Assembly (NCBI GenBank): GCA_017419325.1
Contig: JAFOLN010000184.1
Coordinates: 1-7,913 of the forward strand
DNA: 7,913 nt
Direction of reading: 5' to 3'
From: Clostridia bacterium
Lineage (GTDB): Bacteria > Bacillota > Clostridia > Oscillospirales > RGIG577
Shown here piece by piece: positions 1 through 6,241 of this stretch; within the stretch, counting starts at the first letter, position 1, and each line of letters starts with the position of its first letter. The notes under the pieces are model-generated. The model was not told where the DNA came from. It ran no database searches and saw nothing but the letters and a program-made list of their open reading frames with translations. A program made the translations under genes and the position numbers.

Positions 1-214
1 CATGGACGTTATGCCCCTTTGGTGGGCGCTGTCTCTCGGCGCATGCCTCGGCGGCAACGGTACGCTTATCGGCGCGTCCGCAAACGTGGTGCTCTCCGGC
101 ATATCGAAGCGCGAGGGCTATCCCATCACCTTTATAGACTTTTTAAAGGTGGGCTTCCCCATGATGCTCGTTTCCGTTGCGATAGCCGCGGTATACCTTG
201 TAATCCGCTTCTGA
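1..214 (+). CDS. ArsB/NhaD-type anion permease, C-terminal fragment (5' end outside window)
   Basis: This is the last 70 or so residues of an integral membrane transporter whose beginning lies upstream of the window; the reading frame is open to the left edge and ends with TGA at 212-214. The visible part contains the glycine-rich re-entrant signature GACLGGNGTLIGASANVV, which is characteristic of the ArsB/NhaD/CitM ion transporter superfamily (SLC13-like permeases of arsenite, sodium/proton or dicarboxylates). A final hydrophobic helix, roughly FLKVGFPMMLVSVAIAAVYL, precedes a short basic end. The substrate cannot be told from this fragment. The ATG at position 2 is probably internal, because the family has about ten more membrane segments. 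The next gene starts 26 nt downstream on the same strand and is probably co-transcribed. Confidence 0.85.
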   Translation, partial: MDVMPLWWALSLGACLGGNGTLIGASANVVLSGISKREGYPITFIDFLKVGFPMMLVSVAIAAVYLVIRF

Positions 215-240
215 TCTAATATAAAGGAGGATGCATTCAT

Positions 241-732
241 ATGCCTAACAATGTACGTCTTGACAATGCCGCGTTCGACGGCATGGCAACTGAAATGGCG
301 CTCCGCCAGCTTGGCGGCGCCGATATAAAGAAGATGGTGGGTCAGCAGTATCAGATAGACTTCCCGCTTAAGGACGGCTATAAGTTAAGATACGTCTACA
401 CCATAAACACGAACAACGCCCTGTTCTTGCAGAGGCTCCTTCCCTATCCCATGCGCCCCGAGAAGTTCGCGACTCAGAAGGAGCTTATAAAGTACATAAA
501 GGACGACGTTCTGCAGTTTACTAACGCTCAGAACAGCAAGAACTTCGGTCTCTTCGTCGATACCTTGAACAAGATGCACGAGCTTGCATTCCACGCAGAG
601 GACACGTTCCTTAATTTCAACGTGGACGCGGCCAGAGTGCAGAAACTTTTCGACACGCTCTCCGGCCTCCTTTCCGGCATGGAGGACACCCGCAGCGAGG
701 CGGAAAAGATAGACGTAAAGAGTGCCGAATAA
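241..732 (+). CDS. Hypothetical 163-residue cytoplasmic protein
   Basis: I do not recognise this protein. A very strong Shine-Dalgarno AAAGGAGG at 223-230 lies 10 nt before the ATG, so the start is well supported; another ATG at 231 is out of frame and closes after five codons. The product has no signal peptide or membrane segment. Residues about 35-60 alternate polar and hydrophobic positions around the phrase YQIDFPLKDGYKLRYVYTIN and look like beta strands. Residues about 77-150 look helical, and the end is acidic and charged (EDTRSEAEKIDVKSAE). There are no cysteines and no obvious catalytic motif. It sits 26 nt after the permease gene and is followed by a terminator 10 nt past its stop, so it is the last gene of that transcript. 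A link to the permease is only inferred from position. Confidence 0.8.
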   Translation: MPNNVRLDNAAFDGMATEMALRQLGGADIKKMVGQQYQIDFPLKDGYKLRYVYTINTNNALFLQRLLPYPMRPEKFATQKELIKYIKDDVLQFTNAQNSKNFGLFVDTLNKMHELAFHAEDTFLNFNVDAARVQKLFDTLSGLLSGMEDTRSEAEKIDVKSAE

Positions 733-741
733 CAAAAAACC

Positions 742-777
742 AAAATAGACGCTTCACATCGAAGCGTCTATTTTTTT
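742..777 (+). terminator. Rho-independent terminator of the + strand permease unit
   Basis: A perfect 12-bp stem (744-755 with 761-772, AATAGACGCTTC pairing GAAGCGTCTATT), extendable by two A-T pairs, encloses a 5-nt loop ACATC and runs into seven T residues (771-777). It begins 10 nt after the stop codon of the 163-residue gene, exactly where the + strand transcript should end. Confidence 0.93.
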
Positions 778-781
778 AAAG

Positions 782-806
782 AAAAAGCCCGCCTTTCGGC
801 GGGCTT
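782..806 (-). terminator. Rho-independent terminator of the - strand synthetase unit
   Basis: A 9-bp stem (785-793 with 798-806, core GCCCGCC/GGCGGGC) with the 4-nt loop TTTC lies 18 nt beyond the stop of the 88-residue - strand gene. Read on the - strand, it is followed by TTTTT (782-786). It lies 4 nt from the end of the T-tract of the + strand terminator, so the two convergent units end back to back. Confidence 0.9.
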
Positions 807-824
807 ACGTTTTACAAAGACAGC

Positions 825-1091
825 TTATTCTTCATCGGAGGCAGCCTTCAGCATTCCTTCCTTTTTCTCCATTTCAACGATGTTCACAATCCACCGCGCG
901 TATTTGAGCGCGTTCTCCTCGTCGTCGCTGCCGCGTGCGTCGGAGAATTTGTTGTAGATGCTCACGACCTCGTTTATCAAAAAGAGATATTCATATACGA
1001 ACTCAGGCGCGATTGACGCCGCCGCAAGACATTTTAGCGCCTCGTCGACCTGCTTCTGAGCTCTCGTCATGCTGCTGTCCCGGTCTATCAT
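825..1091 (-). CDS. Hypothetical 88-residue helical protein downstream of thrS
   Basis: I do not recognise this small protein. The ATG at 1091 is preceded on the - strand by AAGGAAG about 8 nt upstream, and the stop is TAA at 825-827; a second ATG at codon 8 is a possible alternative start. The sequence is predicted to be almost all helical, with an amphipathic stretch around residues 9-50 (TRAQKQVDEALKCL, FVYEYLFLINEVVSIYNKF), a charged linker (DARGSDDEEN) and a second helix (ALKYARWIVNIVEMEKK) ending in an acidic tail. There is one cysteine, no signal peptide and no clear membrane segment. It begins 33 nt after the thrS stop with no promoter or terminator visible in the gap, so it is probably the last gene of the synthetase transcript; a terminator follows 18 nt later. 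Function unknown. Confidence 0.75.
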   Translation of the reverse strand: MIDRDSSMTRAQKQVDEALKCLAAASIAPEFVYEYLFLINEVVSIYNKFSDARGSDDEENALKYARWIVNIVEMEKKEGMLKAASDEE

Positions 1092-1124
1092 AATGTGTCT
1101 TCCTTCTTTTTTAAAGATTGCCTT

Positions 1125-3068
1125 TTACGCCTTGGGGCTTATTGCGCGGGTCTTCTCCTCATCGGTCACTCTGTCGAGGAACGCAGAAAGCTCCATGGTG
1201 CCCAGATCGCCCAGATTGCGGGAACGAACGGCGACCTTGCCCTCCGCTCTCTCCTTTTCGCCCACGATTACCATGTAGGGTATCTTCTCGACCTGCGCCT
1301 CGCGTATCTTATAGCCTATCTTTTCGTTGCGCTCGTCAAGCGTTACTCTGAAGCCCGCTTCCGACAGCGCCTTCTTTATCTCACAGGCATAATCGGCGTA
1401 ATTCTGCGACAGGGGCATTACTCTTATCTGCTCGGGCGACATCCAGAAGGGCAGCGCGCCCATATACTTCTCCAGAAGCAGCGCCATCGTGCGCTCGTAG
1501 CAGCCGATGGAGGTGCGGTGTATGATGTAGGGGCGCTTCTTCTGACCGTCGCGGTCAACGTATACCATGTCGAACTGCTCCGCAAGGTGCGGGTCTATCT
1601 GAATGGTTATAAGCGTGTCCTCCTTGCCGAAGGCGTTCTTTATCTGTATGTCAAGCTTCGGGCCGTAGAACGCCGCTTCGCCAATGCCGTCCTTATATTC
1701 GATGCCGAGCCTGTTCAGTATGCCTCTCATAAGCTCCTCAACGTTGTCCCACGTCTCGTCGGTGCCGATGTATTTTTCCTTGTCGGCGGGGTCGCGGCGG
1801 GAGAATCTGAACGAAAGGTCCTCATAAAGGCCGAGGGTCGTCATCATGTACTTTACAAGGTCAAGACATCCCTTGAACTCGTCCTCAAGCTGCTCCGGCG
1901 TAAGGATAAGGTGTCCCTCGGATATTGTGAACTGTCTTACGCGGATAAGGCCGTGCATCTCGCCCGACGCCTCGTTTCTGAAAAGCGTCGAGGTCTCGCC
2001 GTAGCGTATGGGCAGGTCGCGGTAGGAATGAAGGTCGTTCTTATATACCATGTACTGGAACGGGCACGTCATGGGACGAAGCGCGAACACCTCGTCGTCA
2101 TTCTCGGGGTCGCCCAAAACGAACATGCCGTCACGGTAGTGGTCCCAGTGTCCCGAAAGCTTGTAGAGGTCGCTCTTTGCCATGTAGGGCGTGCGCGTTC
2201 TCACATAGCCGCGGCGCGTCTCCTCGTCCTCAACGAAGCGGGAGAGTATCTGGAAAAGCACGGTGCCCTTGGGCATTAAAAGGGGCAGGCCCTGTCCGAT
2301 ATAGTCGTTCGTCGTAAAATATCTGAGCTCGCGGCCTATCTTGTTGTGGTCGCGGAGCTTCGCCTCCTCAAGCTTCTTTAAATGCTCCTCAAGCTCGCTT
2401 GCCTTTAAGAAGGATATGCCGTATATGCGCTTGAGCATCTTGTTCTTCTCGCTGCCGCGCCAGTACGCGCCCGTAACGGATAAAAGCTTTATCGCCTTTA
2501 TCTTCGACACGTCCATGACGTGGGGGCCTGCGCATAAATCGAGAAATTCGCCCTGGCGGTAGAAGGAGATGGTCTCGCCCTCGGGCAGGTCGTTTATAAG
2601 CTCCACCTTATAGGGCTCGTCGGCCATGAGCTTTAAAGCCTCGTCGCGGGGAGCCTCGAAACGCTCGAATACGGGCTTTTCCTTTATTATCTTCTTCATC
2701 TCCGCCTCTATCTTCGTAAGAGAATCGGAGTCAAGCGCGATGTCGGTGTCAAAGTCATAGTAGAAGCCCGTTGCCGTCGCGGGGCCGATGGCCAGCTTTA
2801 CCTCGGGGTAAAGACGCTTCACCGCCTGCGCCATTATATGCGAGGTGGAGTGCCATACGGCGCGCTTTCCCTCCTCGCTGTCAAAGGTGCATACCTCAAA
2901 GTCGCAGTCGGAGTCAACAATGTGGCGAAGGTCGACGACCTCGCCGTTTATCTTTGCGCAGAACGCTGCGCGGGCAAGTCCCATGGATATCTTCTGTGCG
3001 ATCTCAAAAGCGCTCATGGGGGACTCAAGCTCCATAACGCTTCCGTCCGTAAGTTTTACTTTAATCAT
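1125..3068 (-). CDS. thrS: Threonyl-tRNA synthetase (class II), divergent active-site variant
   Basis: It charges tRNA-Thr with threonine in the cytoplasm. All family domains are present in order over 647 residues, the usual length. A TGS domain (about 1-60, opening MIKVKLTDGS) comes first. The editing domain follows, with its metal-type motifs HSTSH (His73/His77) and CAGPH (Cys179/His183). The class II core has motif 2 around TLFRNEASGEMHGLIRVR and motif 3 around IIHRTSIGCYERTMALLL. The C-terminal anticodon-binding domain (about 547-640) contains DERNEKIGYKIREAQ. The zinc ligands appear to be Cys335, His386 and His517. Two active-site stretches are unusual: RPMTCPFQ instead of the common KPMNCPGH, and FTISEGHL instead of FTQDDAHI. 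I chose the ATG at 3068, which has AGGG 8 nt upstream; a GTG at 3077 would overlap that site. The gene begins 17 nt after the aspS stop. Confidence 0.95.
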   Translation of the reverse strand: MIKVKLTDGSVMELESPMSAFEIAQKISMGLARAAFCAKINGEVVDLRHIVDSDCDFEVCTFDSEEGKRAVWHSTSHIMAQAVKRLYPEVKLAIGPATATGFYYDFDTDIALDSDSLTKIEAEMKKIIKEKPVFERFEAPRDEALKLMADEPYKVELINDLPEGETISFYRQGEFLDLCAGPHVMDVSKIKAIKLLSVTGAYWRGSEKNKMLKRIYGISFLKASELEEHLKKLEEAKLRDHNKIGRELRYFTTNDYIGQGLPLLMPKGTVLFQILSRFVEDEETRRGYVRTRTPYMAKSDLYKLSGHWDHYRDGMFVLGDPENDDEVFALRPMTCPFQYMVYKNDLHSYRDLPIRYGETSTLFRNEASGEMHGLIRVRQFTISEGHLILTPEQLEDEFKGCLDLVKYMMTTLGLYEDLSFRFSRRDPADKEKYIGTDETWDNVEELMRGILNRLGIEYKDGIGEAAFYGPKLDIQIKNAFGKEDTLITIQIDPHLAEQFDMVYVDRDGQKKRPYIIHRTSIGCYERTMALLLEKYMGALPFWMSPEQIRVMPLSQNYADYACEIKKALSEAGFRVTLDERNEKIGYKIREAQVEKIPYMVIVGEKERAEGKVAVRSRNLGDLGTMELSAFLDRVTDEEKTRAISPKA

Positions 3069-3073
3069 ATCAT

Positions 3074-3082
3074 TCACCCTCT
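3074..3082 (-). promoter_or_regulatory. Shine-Dalgarno site that sets the thrS start
   Basis: On the - strand AGAGGGTGA ends 5 nt before the ATG at 3068, with its AGGG core spaced 8 nt from it. The GTG inside this motif (3075-3077) is in frame and could be mistaken for the start, but it would leave no spacing to the SD, and the ATG gives the standard TGS-domain beginning. Confidence 0.7.
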
Positions 3083-3085
3083 GTA

Positions 3086-4867
3086 TTATTCCTCCGAGGC
3101 GGGCGCCTTTGCGATTATCGCAATGCCCAGCTCGTCTAATTGTTTTTCATCTACCGTATCGGGCGCTCCGCTCATAAGCTCCGACGCGTTCTGCACCTTC
3201 GGGAAGGCGATAACGTCGCGTATCGACTGGGAGCCGGTCATGAGCATTACGAGACGGTCAAGGCCGTATGCCATGCCGCCGTGGGGGGGCGCGCCGTATT
3301 TGAAGGCCTCAAGCAGGAAGCCGAACCGCTCGGCCGCCGTCTCCTTTGAAAGGCCTATAACGGAGAACATCTTCTCCTGCATGTCCTCGCGGAAAATTCT
3401 TATCGAGCCGCCGCCAAGCTCCACACCGTTCAGAACGATGTCGTATGCCTTTGCGCGGACGCGGCCGGGGTCGGTATCAAGATACTCCACGTCCTCGTCC
3501 ATGGGGGCGGTGAAGGGATGGTGCATGGCAACGTATCTGCCCTCCTCCTCGTCATATTCAAGGAGCGGGAACTCGGTCACCCATAAGAAATTGTAAGTGC
3601 CTGCGTCCAATATGTCAAGGCGGCGCGCAACCTCGCACCGAAGCGCGCCAAGCGCGTCGAATACCACCTTGTCCTTATCCGCAACGAAGAGAAGAAGGTC
3701 GTTTTCATGAGCGTCCATCGCCGCAAGTATCGAGGAAAGCACATCCTCCGACAAGAACTTCGCTACGGGCGAGGAAACGCCGTCCTTTGTTACCTTCATC
3801 CACGCAAGACCCTTTGCGCGGTACGTCTTTACGAATTCGCCGAGCGAATCTATCTCCTTGCGCGATATTTTGTCGGCATAGCCGCTCACGTTTATGGCGC
3901 GAACGCTGCCGCCCGCCTCAATGGCGTTCTTAAACACGCCGAAGCCGCAGTCCTTTACGATGTCGCTTATATTCTTAAGCTCAAATCCGAATCGCGTATC
4001 GGGCTTGTCGCTTCCGAAGCGCTCCATAGCCTCGCGGTAGGGCATGCGAAGGAAGGGAGTGTTAAGCTCCACGTTCAAAACTTCCTTAAAAACGCGCTTT
4101 ATAAAGCCCTCGTTTGCCGTCATAACGTCCTCCGCGTCAACGAAGGACATCTCAATGTCTATCTGCGTGAACTCCGGCTGACGGTCGGCGCGAAGGTCCT
4201 CGTCTCTGAAGCAGCGGGCAATCTGAAAATATCTGTCGAAGCCCGATATCATAAGTATCTGCTTATAGAGCTGGGGCGACTGGGGCAGCGCGTAGAACGA
4301 GCCGTTCTTTACGCGGCTTGGCACCAGATAGTCGCGGGCGCCCTCCGGCGTCGATTTCTGGAGCATGGGGGTCTCTATCTCAAGAAAGCCGTTCTCATCG
4401 TAATAATCGCGGGCGATCTTCGATATGCGGTGGCGAAGCATTATCTTTCGCTGCATATCGGGGCGTCTCAGGTCAAGATAACGGTACTGAAGACGCAGGT
4501 TGTCGTTTACGTCCGAGTTCTCCACTATCTCGAAGGGCGGAGTCTGCGCCTTCGACAAAAGCTCAACGCCCGACGCCAACAGCTCCACGTCGCCCGTGGG
4601 GATGTTCGGGTTCTTGTTTGAACGCTCGCGTATCTTTCCCGTAACGCATATAACGTATTCGGAGCGAAGAGTGAACGCAAGGTCGAAATATTCCTTTTTA
4701 ACCGTCTCCTGCTCAAAGACCACCTGGCATATGCCTGTGCGGTCACGGAGATCTATAAATATAAGGCTGCCAATGTCGCGCTGCTTCTGTACCCAGCCGT
4801 ACAGCACGGCCTCTGTGCCCACGTCGGCCATACGGAAGCCGCCGCAGTAATGTGTTCGCTTTTGCAT
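3086..4867 (-). CDS. aspS: Aspartyl-tRNA synthetase, bacterial type (class II)
   Basis: It charges tRNA-Asp with aspartate in the cytoplasm. At 593 residues it has the full bacterial length. The N-terminal OB-fold anticodon-binding domain (about 1-110) starts with the hallmark RTHYCG and contains GWVQKQRDIGSLIFIDLRDR. The catalytic core includes LDLRRP (132-136), TPEGARDYLVPSR (173-185), the flipping-loop motif QSPQ (196-199), motif 2 CFRDEDLRADRQPEFTQ (219-235) and motif 3 GLDRL (535-539). A GAD insertion domain lies between, at about 300-420, as is normal in bacteria; HHPFTAP (449-455) follows. The ATG at 4867 has AGAGGTG about 7 nt upstream. It starts 34 nt after the hisS stop. Ile32 lies where the E. 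coli discriminating enzyme has leucine, hinting at, but not proving, specificity for tRNA-Asp alone. Confidence 0.97.
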   Translation of the reverse strand: MQKRTHYCGGFRMADVGTEAVLYGWVQKQRDIGSLIFIDLRDRTGICQVVFEQETVKKEYFDLAFTLRSEYVICVTGKIRERSNKNPNIPTGDVELLASGVELLSKAQTPPFEIVENSDVNDNLRLQYRYLDLRRPDMQRKIMLRHRISKIARDYYDENGFLEIETPMLQKSTPEGARDYLVPSRVKNGSFYALPQSPQLYKQILMISGFDRYFQIARCFRDEDLRADRQPEFTQIDIEMSFVDAEDVMTANEGFIKRVFKEVLNVELNTPFLRMPYREAMERFGSDKPDTRFGFELKNISDIVKDCGFGVFKNAIEAGGSVRAINVSGYADKISRKEIDSLGEFVKTYRAKGLAWMKVTKDGVSSPVAKFLSEDVLSSILAAMDAHENDLLLFVADKDKVVFDALGALRCEVARRLDILDAGTYNFLWVTEFPLLEYDEEEGRYVAMHHPFTAPMDEDVEYLDTDPGRVRAKAYDIVLNGVELGGGSIRIFREDMQEKMFSVIGLSKETAAERFGFLLEAFKYGAPPHGGMAYGLDRLVMLMTGSQSIRDVIAFPKVQNASELMSGAPDTVDEKQLDELGIAIIAKAPASEE

Positions 4868-4901
4868 TTTTGCACCTCTGGTATATTTTTATAAGTTTAT
4901 A

Positions 4902-6167
4902 TTATTTTGCTTCTTTTATGACCGCCGAAACGGCGGTGACGTCGTTAAGGTCGATGTCGGTCTTTTCGCCCGTCGCCATATTTTTAAGCTGCGCGCGTCC
5001 CGTCTCCATCTCGCTTTCGCCTATAACGACGGAAAATCTCGCGCCCTGGCGGTCTGCGTATTTCATCTGAGCCTTTAAGCTCTTTTTCATAAGGTCGGTC
5101 TCCGCCGATATGCCCGCGGCGCGCATTTTTGCCGCAAGGCCCGAGGCGTAAACGCTCGCCTCGCTTCCCATGGACGCGATATAAACGTCGCAGGGTCTGT
5201 CCTCGCCTACGTAAAGCCCCTGAGCCTCCATGACAAGAAGGAGCCTTTCAAGTCCCATGGCAAAGCCCAGTCCCGCGCAGTCAATATCGCCCAGCTCACG
5301 GGCAAGGTAGTCGTAGCGGCCGCCGCCGCACACGGTGGACTGCGCGCCTATGTCGCCCGAGACGAACTCGAACACCGTCTTTGAATAGTAGTCGAGGCCG
5401 CGCACGATGGTGGGGTCAACGGTGAAGTCGATGCCCGCCGCCGTAAGGTGGCGCTTCGTCTCCTCGAAGTGGTCGGAGCATTCGCCGCATATATAGTCAA
5501 GTATCGAAGGCGCGTCCTTCGCTATCTCCTTGCAGGACTCGTTCTTGCAGTCTATGATGCGCATGGGGTTCTTCTCAAGCCTCTCGCGGCAGGTGTCGCA
5601 AAGGCCGTCTTTGTGAGCCGTGAAGTAAGCCTTTAAGGCCTTCGAGTGCTCCTTTCGGCAGTCGCGGCAGCCGAGGGAATTTATTATAAGGTGAAGATCC
5701 CGAACTCCCAGCCGCGTAAATATGGCGTTCGCAAGGCTTATGACCTCCGCGTCCGACGCGGGAGAGGGACTGCCCAGAAGCTCCACGCCGAACTGATGGA
5801 ACTCACGGAGTCTTCCCGCCTGCGGCTTTTCATAGCGGAAGCAGGAAATGAGGTAAAAAAGCTTCAACGGCAGCGCGCCGCCGTAAAGCCCGTGCTCAAC
5901 GAAGGAGCGCATAACGCCCGCCGTGCCCTCGGGGCGAAGCGTAAGGCTTCTGTTGTCCTTGTCTGAGAAGGTATACATCTCCTTTTGCACCACGTCGGTG
6001 GTGTCGCCCACGCCGCGCTGGAAAAGCTCCGTGTGCTCGAAGGTGGGAAAGCGTATCTCCTTAAAATTAAAGTCGCGGCATACGCCCTTTATAACATCCT
6101 CAACGTACTGCCACTTATAGCTTTCGTCGGGGAGTATATCCTTTGTGCCTCTCGGCATTTTTATCAT
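4902..6167 (-). CDS. hisS: Histidyl-tRNA synthetase (class II)
   Basis: It charges tRNA-His with histidine. The 421-residue product has the standard layout. The N-terminus is PRGTKDILP (5-13), and motif 1 lies around IRFPTFEHTELFQRG. Motif 2 is FRYEKPQAGRLREFHQFGVE (110-129). The HisRS-specific motif RGLDYYSKTVFE (256-267) carries the catalytic Arg256, and motif 3 is GFAMGLERLL (301-310). A C-terminal anticodon-binding domain runs from about 325 to the end. The insertion between motifs 2 and 3 holds eight cysteines: 167/170, 190/193, 207/212 and 227/230. They are paired as if to hold metal, as in clostridial HisRS proteins I recall. I chose the ATG at 6167, which has AGGAGG exactly 7 nt upstream; an in-frame ATG at 6212 lies upstream of the hairpin and is rejected. 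The gene follows mgsA after 74 nt and precedes aspS by 34 nt. Confidence 0.96.
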   Translation of the reverse strand: MIKMPRGTKDILPDESYKWQYVEDVIKGVCRDFNFKEIRFPTFEHTELFQRGVGDTTDVVQKEMYTFSDKDNRSLTLRPEGTAGVMRSFVEHGLYGGALPLKLFYLISCFRYEKPQAGRLREFHQFGVELLGSPSPASDAEVISLANAIFTRLGVRDLHLIINSLGCRDCRKEHSKALKAYFTAHKDGLCDTCRERLEKNPMRIIDCKNESCKEIAKDAPSILDYICGECSDHFEETKRHLTAAGIDFTVDPTIVRGLDYYSKTVFEFVSGDIGAQSTVCGGGRYDYLARELGDIDCAGLGFAMGLERLLLVMEAQGLYVGEDRPCDVYIASMGSEASVYASGLAAKMRAAGISAETDLMKKSLKAQMKYADRQGARFSVVIGESEMETGRAQLKNMATGEKTDIDLNDVTAVSAVIKEAK

Positions 6168-6174
6168 GGTTTTT

Positions 6175-6180
6175 CCTCCT
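6175..6180 (-). promoter_or_regulatory. Shine-Dalgarno site that sets the hisS start
   Basis: A perfect AGGAGG on the - strand is separated by 7 nt from the ATG at 6167. It excludes the longer reading from 6212, and it disfavours the ATG at 6158, which would be 16 nt away. Confidence 0.9.
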
Positions 6181-6200
6181 GTATAAAGAAAATAAGGGAT

Positions 6201-6227
6201 AAAACCGCGCACCGATGCGCGGTTTTT
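6201..6227 (-). terminator. GC-rich hairpin between mgsA and hisS, probable weak intrinsic terminator
   Basis: A perfect 10-bp stem (6201-6210 with 6217-6226, AAAACCGCGC pairing GCGCGGTTTT) encloses a 6-nt loop. On the - strand it begins 15 nt after the mgsA stop and ends in TTTTA, a short U-tract, so it may terminate only partly. The + strand side has five T residues, but no + strand gene points into it. It would either end the minD-mgsA transcript, reduce read-through into hisS, or act as an RNA processing or stability element. No convincing promoter fits between it and hisS. Confidence 0.7.
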
Positions 6228-6241
6228 ATGACTTATTATTG

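Noticed and set aside
1095..2279. 394-codon open frame on the + strand
   Set aside because: It lies wholly antisense to thrS, which has every family motif; the translation is leucine/valine/arginine-rich without a recognisable domain, as expected of a GC-rich antisense shadow.
2838..3596. 252-codon open frame on the + strand spanning the thrS-aspS junction
   Set aside because: Antisense to two real genes, serine/arginine-rich and without motifs.
3707..4621. 304-codon open frame on the + strand
   Set aside because: Antisense to well-conserved aspS with no SD or domain; shadow frame.
4868..4901. Possible promoter in the AT-rich hisS-aspS gap
   Set aside because: TATA-like strings are present, but no -35 element at 16-18 bp spacing; the short gap is better read as within an operon.
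6168..6212. N-terminal extension of hisS to the ATG at 6212
   Set aside because: It would place the start inside the mgsA-hisS hairpin and ignore the perfect AGGAGG 7 nt before the ATG at 6167; HisRS proteins normally begin near PRGTKD.
6168..6241. T-box riboswitch before hisS
   Set aside because: Only 74 nt, no T-box core and no specifier stem; the only structure is a simple 10-bp hairpin.
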